From an uncultured bacterium (GTDB lineage Bacteria > Bacteroidota > Bacteroidia > Bacteroidales > Bacteroidaceae): 64,000 bases of DNA. This document shows, piece after piece, positions 29,819-38,935 of the stretch. Both the position numbers and the translations under genes were made by a program. The first letter of the stretch is position 1. Each line of letters begins with the position of its first letter. The notes below the pieces were generated by a model. The model had not been told where the DNA came from and made no database searches. It was given only the letters and a program-made list of their open reading frames with translations. Location of the stretch: NCBI GenBank assembly GCA_945829425.1, contig CALZUQ010000004.1, positions 19,337 to 83,336 on the forward strand. Direction: 5' to 3'.

Positions 29819-30526
29819 ATGAAAAGGAGTAACAAAATCGCAGCAATGATGGCGGCTGCCGTCATGCTGCCAGCCACAATGGTGGCGCAGGAGGAAGTAG
29901 AGGCTTCGGCAGGTGCAGACATCGTAAGCAGCTACTACTGGCGTGGTCAGGATCTTGGAGGCATCAGCGTACAGCCCTCACTCGGCGTAAGCTACAAAGG
30001 CCTCTCGCTCTCTGCCTGGGGCTCTATAGGTCTTGAGAGGACAGACACCAAGGAGTTCGACCTCACCTTGGGCTACACCACCGGCGGCCTTACCGTTTCC
30101 ATCACCGATTACTGGTTTGCCTACAGCGGTCAGGAGAACAAGTATTTCCACTATGGCGCACACTCTACGGCACACGTCTGGGAGGCGAACATTGGCTATG
30201 ACTTCGGACCTCTCGCACTGAACTGGTACACAAACATCGGAGGAGCCGACGGAGTGAATGAAGACGGCGAGAGAGCGTATTCTTCTTACATTCTCCTGGC
30301 AGCACCGTTCAAACTTGGCGGCCTGGAATGGACGGCAGAGGTAGGAGCGACACCGTGGGCAACGTCGTTCTACGGAGGAGCAAACGGTTTTGCTGTCTGC
30401 GACGTATCGCTGAAGGCGGTGAAGGAAATAAAGGTGACAGACTCTTTCAGCATTCCGGTATTCGCCAAGGTAGGCTTCAACCCAGCCATTGAGGCTGCTG
30501 ACTTCACCTTCGGCATCAGTTTATAA
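29819..30526 (+). CDS. TorF-like putative outer-membrane porin
   Basis: 235 aa; signal peptide; ADIVSSYYWRGQDLGGISVQPSLG..., beta-rich, C-terminal ..DFTFGISL; linked to PII/Amt genes. Confidence 0.65.
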   Translation: MKRSNKIAAMMAAAVMLPATMVAQEEVEASAGADIVSSYYWRGQDLGGISVQPSLGVSYKGLSLSAWGSIGLERTDTKEFDLTLGYTTGGLTVSITDYWFAYSGQENKYFHYGAHSTAHVWEANIGYDFGPLALNWYTNIGGADGVNEDGERAYSSYILLAAPFKLGGLEWTAEVGATPWATSFYGGANGFAVCDVSLKAVKEIKVTDSFSIPVFAKVGFNPAIEAADFTFGISL

Positions 30527-30553
30527 TATCACCCTCACAAACACAATGACATT

Positions 30554-30910
30554 ATGAAAAAGATTGAAGCGATAATAAGAAAGACAAAGTTTGAGGACGT
30601 CAAGGAAGCCTTGCTCGACGCCGACATTGAATGGTTTTCATACTACGACGTGAGAGGTATAGGAAAGTCAAGGCAGGAACGCATATACCGTGGTGTCGTC
30701 TATGACACAAGCTCCATAGAGCGCACACTGGTGTCTATCGTGGTGCGCGACAAGAACGTGGAGAAAACCATTGAGGCGGTATCGAAGGCTGCTCATACAG
30801 GAGAACTCGGCGACGGACGTATCTTCGTCATTCCGGTGAACGACGTCGTACGCATACGTACCGGAGAGCGTGGCGACATAGCCTTATACAACGCCGAGAA
30901 GGAAGAATAA
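30554..30910 (+). CDS. Nitrogen regulatory protein P-II
   Basis: 118 aa; MKKIEAIIRKTKFEDVKEALLDADIEWFSYYDVRGIG, GDGRIFVIPVNDVVRIRTGERG. Confidence 0.95.
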   Translation: MKKIEAIIRKTKFEDVKEALLDADIEWFSYYDVRGIGKSRQERIYRGVVYDTSSIERTLVSIVVRDKNVEKTIEAVSKAAHTGELGDGRIFVIPVNDVVRIRTGERGDIALYNAEKEE

Positions 30911-30983
30911 GCCGGGACACTCACTACCTGTCTCGACAAAGGATAATAAGCCGGGACATTCACTACCTGTCCCGACAAAGGAT
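30906..30983. repeat. 39-bp x 2 tandem repeat, each unit containing a hairpin, between P-II gene and amtB
   Basis: AATAAGCCGGGACAYTCACTACCTGTCYCGACAAAGGAT twice; CGGGACA/TGTCYCG stems. Confidence 0.85.
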
Positions 30984-31127
30984 AACGAGTTTTTTAGGGT
31001 GGCGGCAGACCACCACCCCACTTTACAGCAACACAAACAACCACAAGCATCACTCTCGCTCTTCTGCACATGACAAAGGCCGTGGGGGTCAGGGGGTACT
31101 GATGCTCTCAAACAACGTTTTTTCATT

Positions 31128-32405
31128 ATGGACACAACAATAACTTTAGCTGAACTCAGCACAGGTATCAACACCGTATGGATGCTCTTGGCGGCAATGC
31201 TGGTATTCTTCATGCAGCCGGGCTTCGCCCTCGTAGAGGCGGGCTTCACACGCGGCAAGAACACCGCGAATATCCTTATGAAGAACTTCGTGGACTTCAC
31301 CTTCGGCTCTCTGCTCTTCTGGCTCGTAGGCTTCGGTCTGATGTTCGGTGCGGGCGACTTCGTAGGCATGCCACACTTCATCGACCTTGACATCATGGAG
31401 AAGCAGATAGACAACGGACTGCCTATCGAGGGTTTCCTCATCTTCCAGACAGTGTTCTGCGCCACGGCGGCGACGATAGTTTCGGGAGCCATGGCAGAGC
31501 GCACGAAGTTCTCCATGTACCTCGTATATACGGTTTTCATCAGCGTGCTCATATACCCTGTCTCAGGCCACTGGACATGGGGCGGCGGATGGCTCATGAA
31601 CGGTGAGGAGGGTTCTTTCATGATGAACCTCTTCGGCACTACGTTCCATGACTTTGCAGGCTCTACGGTGGTTCACTCTGTCGGCGGATGGCTCGCTCTC
31701 GTAGGAGCCTCAATACTCGGACCGCGTATCGGAAAATACGGCAAGGACAAGAAGTCGAAGGCTATTCCGGGACACAACCTCACGATAGCTGCCCTCGGAG
31801 TATTCATCCTCTGGTTCGGATGGTTCGGCTTCAACCCTGGCTCACAGTTGGCAGCAAGCACAAGTGCCGACCAGACAGCCATATCACACGTCTTCCTGAC
31901 AACAAACCTCGCAGCGTGTGCCGGAGGCTTCTTCGCTCTCGCAGTGAGCTGGCTGAAATACGGCAAGCCTTCACTCTCGCTGACACTCAACGGCATTCTT
32001 GCCGGACTTGTAGGCATCACGGCAGGTTGTGACATCGTGTCACCGCTCGGATCGGTCATAATAGGTGCTATCTGCGGCATTGTAATGATTCTCTCCGTAG
32101 ACTTCATCGACCACGTGCTGAAAATTGACGACCCTGTAGGTGCCAGCTCCGTACACGGAGTATGCGGCTTCCTCGGCACGGTGCTGACAGGATTCCTCGC
32201 TACAGAAGAAGGTCTCTGCTATTCCGGCAACGCCAACTTCCTCCTCGCACAGCTCTTCGGTGCTGTCGTAGTAGGTCTGTGGGCTGCTGCAGCAGGTTTC
32301 GTAATATTCAAGTCGCTCGACAAGATACACGGTCTCCGCGTCGACAAGCGCATTGAGGAGGAGGGTCTCGACATCTACGAGCACGGAGAGTCGGCATACA
32401 ACTGA
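31128..32405 (+). CDS. amtB: Ammonium transporter
   Basis: 425 aa; FFMQPGFALVEAGFTRGKN, DFAGSTVVHSVGGWLALVGA, ILWFGWFGFNPGS. Confidence 0.96.
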   Translation: MDTTITLAELSTGINTVWMLLAAMLVFFMQPGFALVEAGFTRGKNTANILMKNFVDFTFGSLLFWLVGFGLMFGAGDFVGMPHFIDLDIMEKQIDNGLPIEGFLIFQTVFCATAATIVSGAMAERTKFSMYLVYTVFISVLIYPVSGHWTWGGGWLMNGEEGSFMMNLFGTTFHDFAGSTVVHSVGGWLALVGASILGPRIGKYGKDKKSKAIPGHNLTIAALGVFILWFGWFGFNPGSQLAASTSADQTAISHVFLTTNLAACAGGFFALAVSWLKYGKPSLSLTLNGILAGLVGITAGCDIVSPLGSVIIGAICGIVMILSVDFIDHVLKIDDPVGASSVHGVCGFLGTVLTGFLATEEGLCYSGNANFLLAQLFGAVVVGLWAAAAGFVIFKSLDKIHGLRVDKRIEEEGLDIYEHGESAYN

Positions 32406-32496
32406 TAAAACCGACACACCCCTGCCTCACTTAAGGGAACGCTACAATAAAAAACAACATACATAAAATATATACACAAAACAATTCTTTAAGATT

Positions 32497-34686
32497 ATGT
32501 CAGATTTAAGATTCAGAGTTGTCGAGACGGCTTTCAAGAAGAAGGCGTCGGCAGTAGAGTCACCTATGGAACGCCCAAGTGAATACTTCGGCAAGTATGT
32601 CTTCAACCGCGAGAAGATGTTCAAATATCTTCCAAGCAAGGTTTACGCAAAGCTTATCGACGCCATAGACAACGGCGCTGCGCTTGACCGTTCGATAGCC
32701 GACGAGGTGGCTGCCGGCATGAAACGCTGGGCTACGGAACTCGGTGTCACACACTACACCCACTGGTTCCAGCCGCTTACGGAAGGAACGGCAGAGAAGC
32801 ATGACTCTTTCGTAGAGCACGACGGCAAGGGTGGCATGATGGAAGAGTTCAGCGGAAAACTCCTCGTACAGCAGGAGCCGGACGCTTCGTCATTCCCTAA
32901 CGGTGGCATACGAAACACCTTCGAGGCACGCGGATATTCCGCATGGGACCCTTCGTCGCCTGTCTTCGTCGTTGACGACACGCTCTGCATCCCGACAGTC
33001 TTCATAGCCTATACGGGTGAGTCGCTCGACTATAAGGCTCCGCTTCTCAAGGCTCTCCGCGCTGTCAACAAGGCGGCTACAGACGTCTGCCATTACTTCA
33101 ATCCGGAAGTGAAGAAGGTCGTGGCATACCTCGGATGGGAGCAGGAGTATTTCCTCGTCGATGAGGGACTGTATGCCGCACGCCCTGACCTCCTCCTCAC
33201 CGGCAGGACACTCATGGGACACGAGGCAAGCAAGAACCAGCAGCTTGAAGACCATTACTTCGCCGCAATACCGACACGCGTGGCAGCCTTTATGAAAGAC
33301 TTGGAGATACAGGCTCTGGAACTCGGCATACCTGTCAAGACACGCCATAACGAGGTGGCTCCGAACCAGTTTGAGCTGGCACCGATATTCGAGGAGTGTA
33401 ACCTCGCCGTAGACCATAACATGCTCATCATGTCGCTCATGCGGCGTGTGGCACGCAACCACGGCTTCCGCGTCCTGCTCCACGAGAAACCCTTCAAGGG
33501 CATCAACGGCAGCGGAAAGCACAACAACTGGTCGCTCGGAACAGATACGGGAATACTGCTCCACGCACCGGGCAAGACTCCTGAAGACAACCTCCGCTTC
33601 ATAACATTCGTGGTGAACACCCTCATGGCGGTTTACCACCACAACGGACTGCTCAAGGCGTCGATCATGAGCGCAACAAACGCTCACCGCCTCGGTGCCA
33701 ACGAGGCTCCACCAGCCATCATCTCAAGCTTCCTCGGCACTCAGCTCACTGAAGTGCTCGACCACCTGGAGGTCAGCGAGGATGAAGACCTCGTGGCTCT
33801 CAGCGGAAAGCAGGGCATGAAGCTCGACATACCGCAGATACCGGAGCTGTACATCGACAATACCGACCGCAACCGTACGTCGCCGTTTGCATTCACAGGA
33901 AACCGCTTCGAGTTCCGTGCGGTAGGCAGTGAGGCAAACTGCGCAAGCGCGATGATTGCACTCAACTCTGCCCTCGCCGACCAGCTGATACGCTTCAAGA
34001 GCGACGTCGATGCTCTCATAGCCTCAGGGTTGGAGAAGGAGAAAGCCATCATACGCATCATACGCCGGTATATCAAGGAGTGCAAGCCTATACGCTTCGA
34101 CGGAAACGGATATAGCGACGAGTGGAAGGAAGAGGCAGCAAAGCGAGGACTCGACTGCGAGACAAGCTGCCCGCTGATTTTCGACAACTACCTCAAGGAG
34201 GAGAGCATAGCAATGTTCGAGGCTGCCGGAGTAATGACACGCAAAGAGCTGGAGGCACGCAACGAAGTGAAATGGGAGACATACACGAAGAAGATACAGA
34301 TTGAGGCACGTGTCCTCGGCGACCTCGCCATGAACCATATCATACCTGTCGCTACGGAATACCAGAGCAGGCTTATCGACAACGTCTATAAACTGCGTGA
34401 GCTGTTCACGGCAGAGAAGGCGGAACGCCTCTCCAGCGAGAACATGAAGCTCATCGAGGAGATCGGTGAACACACAATATACATCACTGAGCATGTCCAC
34501 ACCCTCATCGAGGCACGTAAGGTGGCGAACAAGATCGAGACGGAGCGTGAGAAGGCTATCGCCTATCACGACACTATCTCTCCTATGCTGGAGGAGATAC
34601 GTTACCACATCGACAAGCTTGAGCTCATCGTCGACAACAAGATGTGGACACTGCCAAAATACCGCGAGCTTTTGTTTATCAGATAG
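32497..34686 (+). CDS. glnN: Type III glutamine synthetase
   Basis: 729 aa; FVEHDGKGGMMEEFSGKLLVQQEPDASSFPNGGIR, RHNEVAPNQFELAPIFEECNLAVDHN, FKGINGSGKHNNWSLGT. Confidence 0.96.
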   Translation: MSDLRFRVVETAFKKKASAVESPMERPSEYFGKYVFNREKMFKYLPSKVYAKLIDAIDNGAALDRSIADEVAAGMKRWATELGVTHYTHWFQPLTEGTAEKHDSFVEHDGKGGMMEEFSGKLLVQQEPDASSFPNGGIRNTFEARGYSAWDPSSPVFVVDDTLCIPTVFIAYTGESLDYKAPLLKALRAVNKAATDVCHYFNPEVKKVVAYLGWEQEYFLVDEGLYAARPDLLLTGRTLMGHEASKNQQLEDHYFAAIPTRVAAFMKDLEIQALELGIPVKTRHNEVAPNQFELAPIFEECNLAVDHNMLIMSLMRRVARNHGFRVLLHEKPFKGINGSGKHNNWSLGTDTGILLHAPGKTPEDNLRFITFVVNTLMAVYHHNGLLKASIMSATNAHRLGANEAPPAIISSFLGTQLTEVLDHLEVSEDEDLVALSGKQGMKLDIPQIPELYIDNTDRNRTSPFAFTGNRFEFRAVGSEANCASAMIALNSALADQLIRFKSDVDALIASGLEKEKAIIRIIRRYIKECKPIRFDGNGYSDEWKEEAAKRGLDCETSCPLIFDNYLKEESIAMFEAAGVMTRKELEARNEVKWETYTKKIQIEARVLGDLAMNHIIPVATEYQSRLIDNVYKLRELFTAEKAERLSSENMKLIEEIGEHTIYITEHVHTLIEARKVANKIETEREKAIAYHDTISPMLEEIRYHIDKLELIVDNKMWTLPKYRELLFIR

Positions 34687-34722
34687 GTATTTTTATTCTT
34701 GAAACGTAATGCGAAACGTTTA

Positions 34723-34762
34723 CCCCCTACAGGACTGTGCTGCTCTTGTAGGGGGATTTTTT
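34723..34762 (+). terminator. Terminator after glnN
   Basis: ccccctaca ... tgtaggggg followed by atttttt. Confidence 0.8.
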
Positions 34763-34768
34763 ATATGC

Positions 34769-34803
34769 ACTGGGGACGCGGGCGGAATGCCCACGTCCCC
34801 AGT
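34769..34803. repeat. Second strong hairpin after glnN
   Basis: actggggacg-c-gggc ggaat gccc-a-cgtccccagt. Confidence 0.75.
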
Positions 34804-34862
34804 ATCTTTACATTCCTTTTATTAAAAATGTCGAATTGTTTGGAAATGTGAAAGAAAATAGG

Positions 34863-34870
34863 TAACTTTG
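34863..34870 (+). promoter_or_regulatory. -7 element (TAACTTTG) in promoter block shared by both DUF1703-type genes
   Basis: ttattaaaaatgtcgaattgtttggaaatgtgaaagaaaataggtaactttgccgctgaa occurs here and at ~36827-36882. Confidence 0.6.
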
Positions 34871-34914
34871 CCGCTGAATAAAAGACATCATGATACAGAA
34901 AAAGTTTGTGAGAT

Positions 34915-36483
34915 ATGGAAACGAAGCAACTGAAGCGACTGCCCGTGGGCATACAGACATTCTCAAACATCGTTGAGGACGATATGCTGTATATTGACAA
35001 GACAGAGTATATCTGGAACATGATACACCTCAGCAAGTATATCTTCCTGAGCCGTCCAAGGCGGTTCGGCAAGTCGTTGCTTCTATCTACGCTGCAGGCA
35101 TATTACGAGGGAAGAAAGGACTTGTTCAAGGGACTCTTTATCGAAACGGTGGAGAAGGAATGGACGGAACATCCCGTGCTGAGATTCGACATGTCTATGG
35201 GAAAGCACATGGAGAAGGATCAGCTGGAGAGGTATCTCGGCAACCGTCTTGCGGTATATGAAGAGAGGTATGGCATCACGCAGCCTGCCACAGACAATAA
35301 TGACCGATTCACTGCGTTGATTCAGGCAGCATACGAGCAGACAGGCAAGAAAGTAGTCATACTGATTGACGAGTACGACGCCCCGTTGCTCGACGTGGTG
35401 CATGAGAAAGAGACATTGCCTGTGCTCCGCAATGTCATGCGCAATTTCTACTCTCCGCTGAAAGCATCCGACCCATATCTTGAGTTTGTGTTCCTCACGG
35501 GCATCACGAAATTCTCCCAGCTCAGCATCTTCAGCGAGCTGAACAACCTGATGAATATCAGTATGGACGAGGAGTATGCAGCAGTTTGCGGAATTTCAAA
35601 GGAAGAAATGCTGACACAAGCCCATGATTATATCGAGAGATTGGCACAAAAAAACAAATGGACGTATGAAGAGACTGTATCACTCCTGGCACAGCAGTAT
35701 GACGGTTATCACTTCACATGGCCTTCGCCCGACATTTTCAATCCCTTCAGCCTGCTCAACGCATTAGCAAGAAATCGCATTGAGAACTATTGGTTTGCCT
35801 CGGGTACTCCGACGTATCTCATTGAGATGCTGCGCAAGTTCAATATCGTGCCGTCAAGAATTGGCTGTGGAAGTGTACAGGCAAAATCCTTTGATGCTCC
35901 CACTGAGAATATGAAGAATATAACTCCGTTACTATATCAGAGCGGTTATATCACCATCAAAGGATATAATCCAGTGTCAAAAAACTACAAGCTCGACATA
36001 CCTAACAATGAGATACAGGCAGGACTGATGGAAAGCCTTCTGCCCAATTACGTGCATGAATATGCCGACGAGGGAAGTTCTATGGTAGGTGATATGTACG
36101 AAGCCTTATACAATGACGACCTGGACGGGATGTTCCGCCTCCTTCAGGCCTACCTCCTCACCGTGCCTTACTGCGACAACGCCAACTCTGAAGGTCACTA
36201 CCAGCAGATGCTCTACGTCATCTTCTCCCTCTTCGGCAGATATGTGGATGTGGAGGTGCACACTCCCACAGGTCGTGTGGATATAGTGATGAAGACCGCC
36301 AAGGCATTGTATCTTTTCGAGCTGAAGCTCAACAAGAGTGCCGAGACTGCCATGAAGCAGATTGATCTGAAGGACTATGCCTCAAAGTTTTCATTATGTG
36401 GTCTGCCCATTGTAAAGGTGGGCATTAACTTTGACCCCGATAGACGCACAATAGGCGACTGGAAAATCAACCAGACAGAATGA
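34915..36483 (+). CDS. AAA-ATPase-like / PD-(D/E)XK nuclease superfamily protein (DUF1703 type)
   Basis: 522 aa; YIDKTEYIWNMIHLSKYIFLSRPRRFGKSLLLSTLQAYYEG; C-terminal GRVDIVMKTAKALYLFELKLN (D..ExK). Confidence 0.93.
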   Translation: METKQLKRLPVGIQTFSNIVEDDMLYIDKTEYIWNMIHLSKYIFLSRPRRFGKSLLLSTLQAYYEGRKDLFKGLFIETVEKEWTEHPVLRFDMSMGKHMEKDQLERYLGNRLAVYEERYGITQPATDNNDRFTALIQAAYEQTGKKVVILIDEYDAPLLDVVHEKETLPVLRNVMRNFYSPLKASDPYLEFVFLTGITKFSQLSIFSELNNLMNISMDEEYAAVCGISKEEMLTQAHDYIERLAQKNKWTYEETVSLLAQQYDGYHFTWPSPDIFNPFSLLNALARNRIENYWFASGTPTYLIEMLRKFNIVPSRIGCGSVQAKSFDAPTENMKNITPLLYQSGYITIKGYNPVSKNYKLDIPNNEIQAGLMESLLPNYVHEYADEGSSMVGDMYEALYNDDLDGMFRLLQAYLLTVPYCDNANSEGHYQQMLYVIFSLFGRYVDVEVHTPTGRVDIVMKTAKALYLFELKLNKSAETAMKQIDLKDYASKFSLCGLPIVKVGINFDPDRRTIGDWKINQTE

Positions 36484-36494
36484 TTCCATTTTGA

Positions 36495-36712
36495 TAAGGT
36501 GGGTTCTATAAATTCGCTTTGTCAGATTTTGGGATTTTTTTCGAGGATAAATTGTAAGTTGAAGAGGTTTCCGTCTCCCGGGAAACGTTTCTGTCCCCCG
36601 GGAAACGGGGGAACCGAAGGGGGTGTATAGCGGGCTACGTGACCGATAAGACTTACGATTTAGACCGAAAAGAAACCAAAATCTGACAAAGCGAATTAAT
36701 AGAACCCACCTA
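36495..36712. mobile_element. MITE-like element copy C (~218 bp, long TIRs, internal insertion)
   Basis: ggtgggttctat(a/t)aattcgctttgtcagattttgg inverted at both ends; core gggggtgtatagcgggctacgtgaccga; insertion containing gtttccgtctcccgggaaac-type repeats. Confidence 0.8.
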
Positions 36713-36725
36713 AAGATATTTTTTT

Positions 36726-36777
36726 ATAGGCATAAAAAATTATTTTTATAGGCATAAAAAAATATTTTCATAGGCAT
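36726..36777. repeat. 22-bp x 3 phased ATAGGCAT motif with A/T tracts upstream of second DUF1703-type gene
   Basis: ATAGGCAT at 36726, 36748, 36770; exact 22-bp spacing. Confidence 0.8.
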
Positions 36778-36894
36778 GAAAAAAAATAGACTCCAAACCA
36801 CCGGTAGATTTTCATTCCTTTTTATTAAAAATGTCGAATTGTTTGGAAATGTGAAAGAAAATAGGTAACTTTGCCGCTGAACAATATAATCATC

Positions 36895-38673
36895 ATGGTT
36901 ATGGACGAGAAAAAGGTAAAAGAAGCGGTTAAGCGAATACCCTACGGTATGATGAACTTCGTGGCTGTGCGCGAGGACAACTATTATTATGTCGATAAGA
37001 CAAGGTTTATAGAAAAAGTGGAAGATTCGAACAGATACTTTTTCTTCATCCGCCCCCGCCGTTTCGGCAAGAGTCTCACCATATCGATGTTGCACCACTA
37101 TTATGATATTAACGCAGCTGATAAGTTTGAGAGGTTGTACGGCGACTTGTATATAGGCAAGCATCCTACACCCAACCACAACAAGTATCTCATAATATAT
37201 CTCAATTTTGCCGTGGTAAATGCCGACTTGGGCAATTATCGCAGTGCGTTGGATGCAATATGCAACACTGAGTTCAATTATTTCTGCGATGTCTATGAGC
37301 AGTACTTGCCCAAAGGCATTAAGGAAGAGATGAACAAGAAGAATGGTTGTGTGGAACAGCTTGACCATCTCTATAAGGAAGCGCGAAAGACGGATGCGAA
37401 GATCTATCTCTTCATCGATGAGTATGACCACTTCACCAATCACATCCTCTCCGATGCAGCCCGCCTCGACGAATATCGGGGCGAGACTCACGGCACTGGC
37501 TATCTGCGAACTTTCTTCGACACCATAAAGGCAGGCACTTATTCGAGTATAGAGCGTGTCTTCATCACGGGCGTAAGTCCCGTAACCCTTGATGACCTCA
37601 CCAGCGGCTTCAACATCGGCACAAACTACTCACTCTCCTATGGCTTCAACCAAATGGTGGGGTTCACCGAAGAAGAGGTGCGCGAGATGCTGACATACTA
37701 TTCGCAGCACTATGAGTTCAACCACACCATTGATGAACTAATCGAGATAATGAAGCCGTATTACGACAATTACTGCTTTGCCAAGGAAGCATACGGCGAG
37801 ACGACGATGTACAACTCGAATATGGTCCTCTCATTTCTTTATAAATATATAGACAACAGGTGCTGGATTCCGGACAGAATGTTGGAGGAGAATATCCGTG
37901 TTGACTACAACAAGCTGCGTATGCTCATCCGCAAGGACAAGGAGTTTGCACACGATGCCTCCATCATCCAGACATTGGTGTCGAAAGGCTACGTGACGGG
38001 AGAACTGAAGGAAGGATTCCCGGCAGAGGACATCGCCGACAACGACAACTTCATCAGTCTGCTCTACTATTTCGGCATGGTGACTATCGGCGGATTCTAT
38101 CGTGGAAAGCCTAAGTTCGTCATTCCCAATGAAGTCGTGCGCGAACAGGTTTATTCATATCTTCTCGACAACTATCACGACAACCATCTCTACACCGACA
38201 TGGATGAGCTGAGTCGATTGGAGGAGAACATGGCATACGATGGCGAGTTCAAGCCATTCTTCCAGTTTATTGCCGACAGCATATATACCTTTGCCTCGCA
38301 GCGCGACCGCCAGAAGGGCGAGTCCTTCGTGCATGGCTATACCCTCGCCCTTACAAGCCTCTGCTGCTACTACCGTCCCATCTCCGAGCTTGACAACCAG
38401 AACGGCTATGCCGACGTCTTCCTCCGCCCACGGTGTGAGATATTCAAGGATATGGAACACTCGTATATCATCGAGCTGAAATATCTTAAGAGTAATGCGA
38501 CGGAGGCTGAGGTTAACGCCGCCATAAGGCAAGCCGAGGCTCAGGTCTGCCGCTATGCCGAGACGGTGAATGTTAACGACAACATCGGACATACCACCCT
38601 CCACAAGGTATATGTAGTATATCGGGGTGTGGAAATGGTGGCGTGCGATGAAATACAGATACTCAACATTTAA
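36895..38673 (+). CDS. AAA-ATPase-like / PD-(D/E)XK nuclease superfamily protein (DUF1703 type), second copy
   Basis: YYYVDKTRFIEKVEDSNRYFFFIRPRRFGKSLTISMLHHYYD; C-terminal DVFLRPRCEIFKDMEHSYIIELKY. ORF-track start 36871 lies in the promoter; ATG 36895 or 36901 preferred. Confidence 0.92.
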   Translation: MVMDEKKVKEAVKRIPYGMMNFVAVREDNYYYVDKTRFIEKVEDSNRYFFFIRPRRFGKSLTISMLHHYYDINAADKFERLYGDLYIGKHPTPNHNKYLIIYLNFAVVNADLGNYRSALDAICNTEFNYFCDVYEQYLPKGIKEEMNKKNGCVEQLDHLYKEARKTDAKIYLFIDEYDHFTNHILSDAARLDEYRGETHGTGYLRTFFDTIKAGTYSSIERVFITGVSPVTLDDLTSGFNIGTNYSLSYGFNQMVGFTEEEVREMLTYYSQHYEFNHTIDELIEIMKPYYDNYCFAKEAYGETTMYNSNMVLSFLYKYIDNRCWIPDRMLEENIRVDYNKLRMLIRKDKEFAHDASIIQTLVSKGYVTGELKEGFPAEDIADNDNFISLLYYFGMVTIGGFYRGKPKFVIPNEVVREQVYSYLLDNYHDNHLYTDMDELSRLEENMAYDGEFKPFFQFIADSIYTFASQRDRQKGESFVHGYTLALTSLCCYYRPISELDNQNGYADVFLRPRCEIFKDMEHSYIIELKYLKSNATEAEVNAAIRQAEAQVCRYAETVNVNDNIGHTTLHKVYVVYRGVEMVACDEIQILNI

Positions 38674-38690
38674 GGTGGGTTCTATAAATT
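38671..38690. repeat. Solo MITE TIR overlapping the stop codon of the preceding gene
   Basis: TAAGGTGGGTTCTATAAATT; TAA 38671-38673 is the in-frame stop. Confidence 0.7.
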
Positions 38691-38766
38691 TTTCGCAAGC
38701 TCAAGGAAACTCCTTCCCTTTGGTCAGTGGCTCCAGAGGACAAGTCTCCCCCCATTATTATGAATG

Positions 38767-38816
38767 ATGCGGTAAAGCCATGCGGTTTGAGAGATTGCCG
38801 CATGGCATTACCCCCC
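38767..38816 (+). terminator. Hairpin (ggtaaagccatgcgg..ccgcatggcattacc), duplicated near 51025-51075
   Basis: Inverted repeat with 14/15 matching stem; near-identical copy downstream is 15/15. Confidence 0.65.
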
Positions 38817-38899
38817 CCTATCGTATGCCATTTATCGTTTTTCTTATACTTTTTTACCAAATAATTCTTCCTTTTTTTGCTCGTTTTATTTTTTTTCTG

Positions 38900-38907
38900 T
38901 AAATTTG
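38900..38907 (+). promoter_or_regulatory. -7 element (TAAATTTG) for the BMP-like lipoprotein operon
   Basis: TAnnTTTG about 30 nt before ATG 38936; duplicated at 51159. Confidence 0.6.
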
Positions 38908-38935
38908 CAGCAGTATTGGTATTATTAGTTAGGAT

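Noticed and set aside
34915-38673. Calling the DUF1703-type pair a known defence system
   Set aside because: Family function is unresolved and no accompanying defence genes are recognisable; left as uncharacterised.
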